From: Leucaena leucocephala
Lineage: Eukaryota; Streptophyta; Magnoliopsida; Fabales; Fabaceae
Assembly (NCBI GenBank): GCA_037074615.1
Contig: CM073549.1
Coordinates: 3,105,001-3,169,000 of the forward strand
DNA length: 64,000 nt
Direction: 5' to 3'
Under the pieces are notes generated by a model. The model did not search any database. It was not told the DNA's origin and saw only the letters and a list, made by a program, of their open reading frames with translations. The position numbers were made by a program, and so were the translations under genes. Position 1 is the first letter of the stretch; every line of letters starts with the position of its first letter. This document shows, piece by piece, positions 1 through 10,490 of this stretch.

Positions 1-955
1 GTGTCCAGTGCCCTAAAATATATAATATCTTCTTCCTTATTTGTTTTTCTGGGTTTTTCAATGTCTATAGATAGGTAAAATAATTCGCGGCCTTCTTTTT
101 ACTTTGTTCAAGAATTTTTTTCTTCTTCTTCCTTACATATTTTCAGCCAGCAAATAAAATAATTTGTGGCATTCTTTTCATATTGTTCAAAATTTTAGAA
201 TAAAAATTAACATTTCTCTTCTTTTTATATTATTCACCGGAATAAGAAAATGAAGAGTTGAAGGGAAGAAGGGAGAGAGTATGAGATAAAAGGAAGGGGC
301 GAAGGAGAGATAATGAAAAAGAGAAAATAGTCAAAGTATTTAAAATAGTATAATCTCATCCACATTAAGAGAATCATTAATCATTATCTCTCATTTACCT
401 CTTCGTTCTATCTCATACTCTCTCCCTTCTTCCCTCAACTCTTCATTTTCTTATCAGATTCTGGTGAATAATATAAAAAAAAGATAATAAAAAAAAATGC
501 TAATTTCCATTACAGAATTTTGAACAACATGAAAAGAATGCCACGAATTATTTTATTTACTGGCTGAAAATGTGCAAAGAAGAAGAAAAAAAGAAAGCTT
601 GAATAAAATGAAAAGAATGCCATGAATTATTTTACCCATCTATAGACATTAAAGAACTCAGAAAAATAAATAAAGAAGAAGGTATTATATATTTTAAGGC
701 ACTAGGCGCATTTGAAAAAATATTTTAGGGCACTAAGCGCATCATAAATTACTTTAGAATACTAGGTGCACCTGAGAAAATATTTTAGGACACTGAGCAC
801 ACTTGAAAAAGTACTTCAAGACATTGGGTGCACCATAAATTACTTTAAAATACTAGGTGCACATAAGAAAATACTAAAAAGTATTAGGCGCACTATAAAT
901 TACTTTAAAACACTTAGCACACTTGAAAAAATATTTTAACATATTAGACATACCT
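1..955. mobile_element. Foldback (long inverted-repeat) element, left side cut by the window
   Basis: Bases 1 to about 315 are the imperfect reverse complement of about 381 to 710. Matching landmarks are the TCTATAGAT tract at 64-73 against ATCTATAGAC at 638-648, and the purine tract at 248-290 against its pyrimidine complement at 415-455. About 65 bases of loop lie between the arms. The right arm continues into a tandem array (700-955); base 1 begins inside the mirror of one array unit, so the left array lies outside the window. Long arms ending in short tandem repeats are the classic form of foldback transposons. No transposase is present, so it would be non-autonomous. It could also be a Mutator-like derivative; the outer ends are not visible. 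Confidence 0.65.
700..955. repeat. 30-bp degenerate tandem repeat array
   Basis: About nine units carry a core like CACTAGGCGCA or TACTAGGTGCA, at roughly 702, 731, 761, 791, 822, 852, 883, 911 and 941. Two spacer types tend to alternate: TTGAAAAAATATTTTA and CATAAATTACTTTAAA. The array forms the outer part of the right arm of the foldback element. Confidence 0.8.
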
Positions 956-1039
956 TAATTCTTTCTTTTATATATCATTTTGTCTTACCACAGGTGAGAT
1001 TATCCTAATCTTAACCAAGGATCATCACTCACTACGAAT

Positions 1040-1528
1040 TTCTTACAAGAATAACACGTACACACATGCAAGTGAAGAAAATATTCACATTAATTAGCAC
1101 TTTAATTTCTCTAATTTGCAAAGCATAATCACCAGAAAATAAATTAAGAGTCATTTAAGATGGTAAAGTATAATATCCAAAGCTAGCTTTTTAGTCACGT
1201 CCTGTCTTTATATATATATATATATAGATATATATATAGCTTATCAAGGGATATTTTCCCTCGTGGTTATCAAATTACTATTATTCAAATAATATACTAA
1301 ATTTAAAATCGGTAATTTGTCTTATATAACATATTATTTACGTAATCATTACTATATGCTAATTTCTTTAAAGTAAAAAACAGTCTACAATCCTTGATTT
1401 ATTTAGTTACTCAATTTTTTTTGAAAAATTTAAACTGTAATATTATTCAAATAAATAATTCATTTTCTTGTTGGTGACTTTGCCAAATGACTCAAGCGTG
1501 TCAAAACCGCCAAAACTGAATCAACTCT

Positions 1529-1563
<35 letters not shown>

Positions 1564-1690
1564 ATTAATTTACTGATGTATACTTGGCTAAAAAAACTTA
1601 GTGATGTATTCATACGGCGGTAGAGTGGAGTTTGTTGAAACACAGTTGAAGTAGAGAGATGAGGAGAGAGAGAGAGAGTGTCGATGGCCG
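1040..1690 (+). repeat. First copy of the NF-YB promoter segment
   Basis: This stretch is an imperfect repeat of the promoters of the two NF-YB genes downstream. Its 1061-1142 part matches 3990-4080, and its 1268-1380 part matches 1690-1800 and the 4217-4510 region. It includes TA dinucleotide runs at about 1210-1245 and 1528-1560. It ends in the leader and start codon of a truncated gene copy. Confidence 0.7.
1621..1690 (+). pseudogene. Relic 5' end of a third NF-YB copy
   Basis: The leader matches that of the two intact NF-YB genes: TAGAGTGGAGTTTGTTGAA, then a GA-rich run, then TCGATGGCCG with the start codon at 1684-1686. After ATG GCC G the coding sequence is lost and the text jumps straight into the promoter repeat of the next unit (AATTAATTACTATTATTCAA). 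This is what unequal recombination within a tandem array leaves. It cannot encode protein. Confidence 0.75.
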
Positions 1691-2029
1691 AATTAATTAC
1701 TATTATTCAAATAACATACTATAAGTTTAGAATCGATAATTTGTCTTATATAACATATTATTTGCATAGTCATTACTATATACTAATTTCTTTAAAGTAT
1801 AAAATGCTCAAACTTTAATTTTTAGAAAAATTGAACTACAATATTACTCAAATAATAATTCATTTTCTTATTAGTGACTCATCAAGAATGTCAAGACCGT
1901 TAAATAACTGAATCAACTCTTTTTTTTTACTAACTAATAAGCTATTTAGTTACCGCGTGTTTAATTCATTACAGTAGAGTGGAGTTTGTTGAAAAACTAT
2001 TGAAGCAGAGAGAGAGAGAGAGAGATTCG

Positions 2030-2671
2030 ATGGCTGAGTCAGAGCACGAGTCAGCGGGTGAAGGAATGTCAGGCGGAACCAGCGGTGGCGGTGAAGTCAG
2101 AGATCAAGGCAGTTTGCTTCCGATGGCCAACGTCGAAAGGATAATGAAGAGGGCCTTACCAGGTGGCGCCAGGATCACTCAATATGCGAAAGAATTGGTG
2201 CAAGAATGCGCATCGGAGTTCATCCACTACCTCACCTCCGAGGCCTCCTACAAGTGCCGGAAGAAGGATGACCGGAAAACCATCACCAGAAAAGACATCC
2301 TCTACTCCATCAACATCTTGCAATTCCATGATTACGAGGCAACACTCGCTAGGTACCTTGAGATGTATATGCAGGGGGAGGAGGAGCGTGGCCAGATCGC
2401 CAATGGGGAAGACGGCGGGGTGGGAGAGGCAGAGATGACTGGCGGCGCTGCTGAAGGTGACGACAAACCCAATGGTATGGAGGTGGAGGCGGAGATGGCT
2501 CGTTCTGTGATGGGAGGAGGCCAACAGAATGATGATCCTAATGACGCTGCAATGGGAGATAGGCAACACCAGACCACCGGCGGCGGTGGCGATGAAGAAG
2601 ACCCGCTTGACTGGTTTAATTTTGCAGCCTTCTTTGGATCTGGAAATGCATCTGGAGAAGATGCAGCTTGA
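2030..2671 (+). CDS. Divergent NF-YB (CCAAT-binding factor subunit B) transcription factor
   Basis: Intronless gene of 213 residues. A histone-fold NF-YB domain covers about residues 30-120, with motifs LLPMANVERIMKRALP, LVQECASEFIHYLTSEAS and RKTITRKDIL. NF-YB pairs with NF-YC, and NF-YA then joins to bind CCAAT in the nucleus. The ATG at 2030 is chosen because the frame upstream is only a GA-repeat leader opening at a GTG. The tail (about 120-213) is acidic and glycine-rich. It differs from canonical NF-YB: ITQYAKE stands where most members have ISKDAKE and LEC1 types ISDDAKE, and TRKD replaces NGDD. The gene is clearly NF-YB-like, but I cannot place it in the LEC1 or non-LEC1 class. It sits between two related copies, so it belongs to a local tandem family. 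Confidence 0.88.
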   Translation: MAESEHESAGEGMSGGTSGGGEVRDQGSLLPMANVERIMKRALPGGARITQYAKELVQECASEFIHYLTSEASYKCRKKDDRKTITRKDILYSINILQFHDYEATLARYLEMYMQGEEERGQIANGEDGGVGEAEMTGGAAEGDDKPNGMEVEAEMARSVMGGGQQNDDPNDAAMGDRQHQTTGGGGDEEDPLDWFNFAAFFGSGNASGEDAA

Positions 2672-3989
2672 AATGTATGGTTTTCAATCTTGTACTTTCG
2701 ACTGGGGTATGGTGATGGATCAATTTTGAATTGATGATATAGACGACTGGTATGTGAAGTGTGTACAGCGTTGTTGAAGCATGCCTGGGATATTTCTTCA
2801 CTGTATGAAGCATGCGTGAGATATTTCTTTAATTTCTGTAATACAATATATGATAAAGCATGCATGAGATATTTCTTTAATTCCTGTTCACTTTCTTTTG
2901 ATTTTGTTAATTTCTGTAATACAAACTTTTTTCTCTGGTTTCTTGACCCTGACTCATGACTTCTTGTTTCAAAAGATTTATCCACAAATTTAAAAGTTAA
3001 TGACAGAAAAAAATTTATATGAAAAAATTTAAAAGTTTTATCAATCTAAGATCCATTTAATATATTTTTTAGCAATGCGAGAATGAGTTATAAGCAAAAA
3101 CAAGATAGTGATAATAATTAAGTATGAGCTTGAGATGAGATTACATTAATTGAAGGGTACTCTTAAAGTTTAAATGTATTTTTTTTTGGAAAAAATATGT
3201 TTTTTTAACAAATTAAAGATTGTAAATTGTATTTAATAGGATTAATTGGTATACGTAATTTTATAAAAAAAAATGTTTGAGAAAGAGAAATTGAGAGGAG
3301 TAGAGAGCTTGATTTCTTCCTTTTATATATGATCTTGTGCCCTGTCAAAGGTTAAAGGAAATGGTAGTCCGTTCCCCATGACTCCTAAATGCTCAAACTA
3401 CTAGTATCATTTCGGCTTTATTTTTTATTATTTTTTATTTTGATATGTTTATACAAGTTAGTAATATAACGTGAAATGTATATAATTTTTAATTAATAAA
3501 TTAAGAATAAAATATAAATTATTAAATATACCATTTAAATTATATAAAATATGAAAACTTGTCTTATAAATATTAATCTATGAATTTGACTCGTACATGA
3601 TGTAATTTAATTTGTAAATATGCAAATTTGATTTGTTAATATTAAATTATTTATATTCTATTGGCATTAAAGAAAATTTGGGAATATTATTTTAGTTTTT
3701 TATTTACTTTTATATATCCCTTTGTCACATATGGATTTCATAAAAAAAAGACTTATATGTTGTTAATATAGAATTTAGTTGGAGAATTAATTTTAATCTT
3801 AAATATAAGACATATTTTATATGGTTATAATTTTTTAATTATTTTTATTGATAATTCCTCAATAATAATCAATTAAAAGAGTTAAAGAAGATAATTATGA
3901 TATTTTAAAAAAAATATAACATATTAACTAATTTTTTAATATAATAAAATTAATTAAATATGTTATATAATAACCAGAGGAGTAACATG
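2672..3989. other. AT-rich intergenic stretch
   Basis: It lies between the two NF-YB genes and is strongly AT-rich. I see no supported gene. A short reiterated tract at 2775-2890 (GCATG plus AGATATTTCTT, three times) sits in the presumed 3' UTR of the first gene. Confidence 0.6.
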
Positions 3990-4233
3990 TAAACACATGC
4001 ATGTGAAGATAATACTTGCATTAATTAGCATGTTAATTTATTTAATTTGCATAGCATAATCACCATAAAATAAAATAAGAAATCTATAAGAGCCATTTTG
4101 AAGGCTAGTTTTACGTGGTAAAATATGGTGTGCATAGTAATTCAGCGTTCATCCAAGATTAGCTTTCTAGTAATTAACCTCCTCTCTATAGCTTCACAAG
4201 GGATATTTTTCCTAAGTGGTCAAATAATTACTA

Positions 4234-4478
4234 TTATATCTTATCTTTAATATAGGATATATTTAACTAATTTAAATAAATTAAAAAATTAATTAAATTA
4301 ATTATTTATAATGACTGTATGTTAGTTTTCTTAAATTATTTATTTTAATCACTTGCATTAATCATATAGAGATATTTTAAAAAAAAGTTATAATTTTAGG
4401 AGATAAAATAAATTATAATATTATATTTAAAATTAAAATATATTATTTATCTAACTCTTATATTTAGAATGAAATGAG
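4234..4478. mobile_element. Stowaway-like MITE in the promoter of the second NF-YB gene
   Basis: A 245-bp insertion flanked by TA on both sides (4232-4233 and 4479-4480). Removing it with one TA restores ATTACTATTATTCAAAT, exactly the sequence in the paralogous promoters at 1272-1290 and 1695-1715. The ends (left CTTTAATATAGG; right TATATTTAGAATGAAATGAG) are degenerate inverted copies of each other. The TA duplication and size fit Tc1/mariner-derived MITEs. Confidence 0.7.
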
Positions 4479-4629
4479 TATTATTCAAATAACATATTAA
4501 TTGGTTTAAAGTATAAAACAGTTTTTGTCCTTGTTTTTTTTAATTACTCAAATAATAATAATTCTTTATTTCTTACTAATGAATTTGCCATGTGACTCTT
4601 CAAGAATGTGAAAACCGTTAAAACTGAAT

Positions 4630-4668
<39 letters not shown>

Positions 4669-4800
4669 TTTTGTTATCAAGAAGCTATATATTTAATTAC
4701 TCTCTGTGTAATTCATTACAGTTGAGTGGAGTTTGTTGAAAAACTGTTGGAGAAGAAGAGAGAGAGAGAGCGAGAGCGAGAGCGAGAGAGAGAGAGGTCA

Positions 4801-5256
4801 ATGGCCGCGTCAAGGGGCCAGCGGGGAGTTGGTGGGAGCGGAGAGCGAATCTTTTCGCTTACGACCGTCGGAAACATGATGAAGAAGGCGTTACCGCCGA
4901 AGGCGAGGATCTCTGCAGAAGCGAAAGAAACGGTCGAACAATGCTTGACAAAGTTCGTCGACTCTGTCACTAGCGAAGCCACCAATAATTGCAACAACAA
5001 TGGGCACTCAGAGCTCACCGGCGACGACATCATCTGGGGGCTGGCGAAGCTCGGATTCGCTGATTACTTGGAACCACTCTACGATTACCTGGAGAAATAT
5101 AGGAAGCTGAATGAGCCAGAGCCGAGTACTAGTGCTGTTCCGGTAGGGCTGCGCCACCAGATCAGCGACGGCGACTATCAGAATGGGATTCTTGGGGTTG
5201 GAACTGCGGAGGATTTCCACGGCTTGCCGGCTCTCATTTTGCACAAGATTTACTGA
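4801..5256 (+). CDS. Divergent NF-YB-like histone-fold protein
   Basis: Intronless gene of 151 residues, tandem paralogue of the gene at 2030. The NF-YB histone fold covers about residues 20-105: TTVGNMMKKALPPKARIS, AEAKETVEQCLTKFVDSVTS, LTGDDIIWGLAKLGFADYLE. The ATG at 4801 follows a GA-repeat leader, as in the paralogue. It keeps GDDIIWGLAKLGF better than its neighbour, but it has lost the RKT motif of the loop that contacts DNA in canonical NF-YB (HSELTGDD instead of KRKTINGDD) and has alanine at the position that is lysine or LEC1-type aspartate. Family membership is secure. Whether it still forms a DNA-binding NF-Y trimer is open. Its promoter carries a MITE not present in the paralogues. 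Confidence 0.85.
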   Translation: MAASRGQRGVGGSGERIFSLTTVGNMMKKALPPKARISAEAKETVEQCLTKFVDSVTSEATNNCNNNGHSELTGDDIIWGLAKLGFADYLEPLYDYLEKYRKLNEPEPSTSAVPVGLRHQISDGDYQNGILGVGTAEDFHGLPALILHKIY

Positions 5257-5885
5257 AGCACGGAGATTGATATTCACAAGGGAAGAATATATTTCTTTTT
5301 TTTGTTATTTTCTTTAATTTCTTCCTTCTTTATTACTACTTCTTGTTAATTTCCTCCGAAAATATTCGTGTTCAAAATTCAAATACAGAACTGTATAACA
5401 ATCTTTTGAGGGTACAATTTAGATAAATATATGCATATTCCCTCTTCATTTCTGTGTACGTGTATAAGATTTTCTTGATTTTTTTTTTTACTTTAGGGGG
5501 ACTCCCATGAATTAAAGAAAAAGAAATTTTAAGATGGCTTCTAATTTCTAAACAACATATCTCCTTACAGAATTTATATTTTATGTGTAAATTTATGTGG
5601 ATGAATATATAGCTTTCATCGTTGACAATAATGCAAAAATGATGGCATATGGGTTTGTACTACTGTTCATCTGAAATATATATATCTCATACTGTTAACG
5701 TCAATATATATATCTCATACTGTTAATGACGTTAACAGTATGAGATATTAAATATATTACTCATGTTATTCTGATGTAAGCAACTATAGATGACATTAGT
5801 TACATTACAGTATAGTCAAGATGCATAACTTGCATAAATTAAGCAAAAGTCGCTTTCTTTCATAATTATGTAACTTGTTGAATGT
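5257..5885. other. Intergenic stretch with a foldback motif
   Basis: No gene is seen. It holds an inverted repeat of about 21 bp (TATCTCATACTGTTAACGTC near 5682-5703, and its complement near 5726-5747) with a direct half-copy between the arms (about 5711-5727). This can form a hairpin between the convergent 3' ends of the NF-YB and Nudix genes. Confidence 0.6.
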
Positions 5886-8246
5886 CTAAAGGGAATTACA
5901 GCTCTTCAAGCCCCCAGCATTCAAGTACATGAAACTCTTTCTGTTAGAGAGGCTTGAAGAAGAAGGAACTGCATTAAACCCACAATAATGGCCACCGATC
6001 TTTGCCCTGCACACTTCATTCATCTGCTTCAGAAACTCGTTCTTCTCATTGAAGGCTTGACCTGCATATTCTTCAAAAGGCATCCACTACAACACCAAGA
6101 CAACACTAATCAACATAATACATAGAAACGCATAAAAAAAGGAATAATCTTTATCAACTAAATCCCTAAAGTTTTATGCATAATTTTGTATTCTTATTTG
6201 ATCTCATCAGACCGACAATTTTTTCTCAATCGGTGCAGAATCTAGGTTGCCGGAAAATTATGCACCTGGGCAGCTTCTATCTCTTGTTCTTGCACTTGAA
6301 TGCCATAAGAAAGGGGTCGCAGCATGCACAAGATGAATAGCTCTGACTTTGTAAAGTATGATTTGAGAGTTTGTCTGATGAGAGAAGAAAGAAAAGTTCA
6401 GCACTTCGTTGTAAACTTGCAGATTCCAATCAATCAAACCCATGAACAAGTTCCTAATTTTACATAAGTAAAACAACAAATTGTCTGATTTTGTATCTAC
6501 CTGAAGGCTAACACTTCCACAAATTCTGTGTCAACCTGAAAATTAAGAAAGCCCCAAAACCTTAGGCGCGCGCGCGTACACATATCGTTTACTTGTTCTA
6601 CAGTTTGTAGGTAGCACAATCAGAAATTCATAATACTTACTCCTGTTTCTTCTTTGACCTCTCTTACTGCTGCTGCGCATATATCTTCTCCCTGGATAAG
6701 TTGAAGTAAGTAAATTATACACACCCATCGTTGCTCTTACTGCACAATGAGACGACGAGCTACTAATAGAGACTTGGTAGTATAGTATATATATTAAATT
6801 CCACATTGAGTAGTATGATATACTCAGTAAAATATTTAAGTTGGTTAGTTTGTGAGATAGGATTTTTCATTTCATTTAAATACCATCAGTGGTATATTTA
6901 CCTCATCAACAGATCCAGTGGGAAATTTCCAGACTCCAATTTTCCAGAAAGGTCTAATTTTCTCTTGAACCACTAAGATCTAGTAACAAAACAGGAAAAA
7001 CAACATTAATGACAAAATGCAGAATAGAACTAAATTTGAAGAATTCTTCCCAGTTACAATTTTTCCCCGTAAATAGCTACAAAGATTCACACAGAAGGAC
7101 ACAACCAATAATGCTGATCACAGCACTAAAACTGTGAGGCTCAATGTGCAACTGCACTAAGCATAGCAGCAGGGGAAATAGAAATACCTCTCGTTTTTCA
7201 TTCATGACAAATCCACCAACGCATACTCGATGCGTGGCGTTAGCCGGAATATTATCTGCACTTTCAGGTATCCAGTATACGAGCATTAAATATTCTGGTT
7301 CTGCATGGTGATACCAGAATCCTTCCTGTACACAAGAGCCATATAGAACTAATTGTAAATCTTACAAAATGCACAGCACATAATGACCAAAAAGTTTTCT
7401 TTGAACAAACTTATCAAGCACAAGTGTACCTTAACCAGAGGTTCAACGAGACAGGCTAGATGTATCGGTAACTTCATCCAAACAGTTTTCTTGCCCTGTC
7501 AGACAAACTGGATTCATCTACTATACAGAATTAAGACACTAATGGGTTCTTGATCCTAATGTTAAAATATTTCAATCACAAAACCGAGGAAGCTAAACAG
7601 AAAAGAGTTTGAGAGACTGAACTTCACATATAACAGCTGAGTGAAATAAATGAACAAGTTCTGCATAATCATTAAGAGATGAATAACATATACCAAATTC
7701 TAACAAGAAACTGAAAACACTAAAAAACAACATGCAACTGTGTGTATTGGTGAAGAGCAAAATACACAAGTAAAACTACATTGTACTTGTCTTTGTCGCC
7801 CTGATATCACTATAACATGAAGCAAAAACACTACATAATTTCACAAGGGAAAAGCCCTGTATCTGATCCGCTTTTGCATGCTTCATTTCCTTGCTCTCTC
7901 ACAGCCATAACGTCAAAGCATGAATTATACATATCTAAATATAGAAAAAGAAGCCTCATGTCTGGTTTCTAGTGTCACAAGCGGGTATTCATCAAACTAA
8001 TGAAATCAAAGAGGGGCGAAATAAAAAAAACGGTATAGTACTAATATGAAAAACTACCAGCTTTCTCCAATGTGAAACTGAAGCTGTAAGAATCGGCACG
8101 AAGGTTGCAGAATCCATAGGCTCAACCATTTCCACAATAACACCACCATAGGCATCGTCAGTTGATGTTAATAGTCTAATTTTTCCTACTCCATTCTCAG
8201 AAACCACTTTTGGAGAAATTACTGCTGAACTTTTTGAGTCTGTCAT
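5886..8246 (-). CDS. Nudix hydrolase, NUDT2/7/10-like
   Basis: Eight coding exons with GT-AG borders: 8246-8058, 7495-7430, 7325-7188, 6979-6902, 6691-6641, 6535-6501, 6374-6266 and 6086-5886. They total 867 nt and give 288 residues, close to the family length. The N-terminal pre-Nudix domain includes GGVIVEMVEPMDS. The Nudix box at about residues 153-175 (GSVDEG-E...REVKEETGV) fits GX5EX7REUXEEXGU with all key residues, so the metal site looks intact. The last exon holds the family's cysteine-bearing C-terminal tail (HYCGF). Plant relatives hydrolyse ADP-ribose and NADH, mainly in the cytosol, and modulate redox and immune signalling; the substrate here is inferred. The start is the first ATG of the conserved N-terminal exon. 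Any upstream non-coding exon was not resolved. Confidence 0.92.
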
Positions 8247-10490
8247 AGCCTAAATGGGAAAAGGGGTTGTCACTTTAATCTATACCGTGAAGGGAACATG
8301 AGAAGAAACAGCATTAGAGTAAAAACCAAAGACCATTTCATTTTACTGAGACCATTCCTAGCCAAAAAAGAGCAATGTATGGTACTAAGCATTTCTTCAA
8401 ACAGGAAAAGAACACAGCTTATAACTGATTCGTCTACTATGATTAGAGAAGAAGGAATAAGAACAGAACATTCATAATACAACTGAATATGCATGAATTG
8501 ATGAGTTCAATCAGAAGCTTACAAACTTCAGAGCTGTTCTGCATCAAATTATTCCAAAATGGGATAAAATATGTCAGAAGTACCGTCTGAAAACTAGGTT
8601 CATACCCAGAGCACAAGACGCTTAAGAAAATTCGAAACTTGTTTTATCTAATCAGACAAAAGGGGAAACGACAGAGACATGAAGCCAAAAGTTGGTCACT
8701 GAACTATGAGTAAACGAGAATCATGAGCGAAGATACCTAGGCTTAGTTTAGACGGTGTTCGGAGTTCACCACATAGCGAAGCAGCTCTTCTTGGTATTGG
8801 TATTACCCAGGATAATATAAAAAAGAGGCCATTGGCAAGAGAAGTCGAACTTCGTCTTAGGTCGTGTCGTGTCGTAGGGCTGCTATTTTTTTCGCAAGCT
8901 TTTGATCATTGTTGCGTGTGAAGTGTGAACCGAATCCACAATCGAATAGTGACGAATTGTTTTCTTCTTGCTTGTCATTATTATGGTTTTGTTGATTTTT
9001 ACATTTTCATGAGCTGAGAAACAGACTCTGACGTTGAAATTGGAATGGAATCAAGTTCAAAGTTCAGAGGCCTGAAAAGTTGAAAACTTTGAAAGCAAAA
9101 GCGCACGATAGTGGGGAAGTTACGAGAGGGCGGACACGTGATGATAGCTTTGTCAAAGAAATGGCCCTACAAAGCATGCAATGTAATTGTGTCACACTTG
9201 TTGTTTTCACATGATGAGGCAGTTTAGTATTTGCAATTGACTTTTCAATAGTAATTTTAGGATGAAGTTTGCTTATCATGAGCAATCCAAACAAACAAGC
9301 ACTTGAACATTTATTTCAGTATCATTCTTCTTGCAAGATAACTCGATACTGAAAATCCCTATATCCTCCACAGATTTCATAAATTATAACTCTCATGCAC
9401 GGTGATTCAGCCATCTACTCTTCTTTCGTCTTTAATATAAGATATATTTAATTAATTTAATTAAATTAAAAAAATTAGTTAAACTAGTTAATCTGATATA
9501 TTTTTTTTAAAACACTACAATCATTTTTTTTAACTACTTCCCTTTCTCCCTCCCTCCTATACTTGATTATTATTGAGAGAAAATTAATATGGGTAATTTA
9601 AAAAAAAATTAATAAATATAGAAAATAAATCTTATATTTAGGATCAAATTAACTCTTTAATTAGGTTTTATATTAAGCATAAGAGGAGTATATTTTTTTA
9701 AAATATTTTAATTATTTTATCAATTATCTTATTTCTTTTTATTTGGTTATTGTTAAAAAAATATTAATAAAAATAATTTAAAAAATAAATAATAAATATA
9801 AAAAAATAAATATATTTAAAATTAATATAACCTTCTTAATTAAGTTCTATATTAAAAATATGAGAAATAATTTATCTAAATATATTGGTAAGTCAAGATA
9901 TGTTAAACAATACACACAACACAGCAGAATTATCGCTAGTTGAGTTGTACTTAATATATTATACTTTTTTTTTAATACGCAATGCATTAAAATTTGGTTA
10001 TTGCCATCAAGTTCATGAAGAGAGACATAAACCCTATCAGGCAAAGACAAGTGTAAGAGTTCACTCCATCGCATCCAGATGCAATGCACCATGCACAACA
10101 CCTTCACAAATGGACATGGTATGCGTATGCGTATGAGAGTTGAGAGATATAATAAAAAATAAATTTATATTTTATAAAAACGTTAATTTAATTTATACTA
10201 TTATTATAATAAAAACTCTTTTAAAATATAATTTTATAAATTTTTTATAAATATTTTATTAGAGTTATATCTTAATTTTAGTAGGAGATTGATATTGAAG
10301 TTATCTAAATATTTTTTTATAAAAAAAAACAAAGGGACAATCTCGTAAATAAGGGCCAACAAATTTCAAAATCGGTAATTTCAACACTCCATTTTGCCAA
10401 AGTTTTACTCGCTCATTTACTAGCCAAACATGTTCATTTTTCACCTTGTTCCCTAACCCTGGCGCCGCAAGTTTTTAATGACCCTCTTTC
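8247..10490. other. Intergenic region between divergent Nudix and trihelix genes
   Basis: The left part (8247 to about 8880) should hold the Nudix 5' UTR and promoter, since the two genes are divergent. The right part is AT-rich and contains a MITE (9418-9688). I see no supported gene. Confidence 0.5.
9418..9688. mobile_element. Stowaway-like MITE
   Basis: A 271-bp AT-rich segment between two TA dinucleotides (9416-9417 and 9689-9690). Left end CTCTTCTTTCGTCTTTAATA and right end TATTAAGCATAAGAGGAG are imperfect inverted repeats resembling the CTCCCTCCGTCC-type ends of plant Stowaway elements. No coding capacity. Confidence 0.55.

Noticed and set aside
700..955. CRISPR-like array of regularly spaced repeats
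   Set aside because: This is plant DNA, the units are degenerate with repeated rather than unique spacers, and the array is part of a foldback element.
1979..2029. N-terminal extension of the first NF-YB (EFVEKLLKQRERERDS)
   Set aside because: It opens at GTG and translates a GA-repeat leader; the same leader precedes the ATG of the paralogue and of the truncated relic, so it is 5' UTR.
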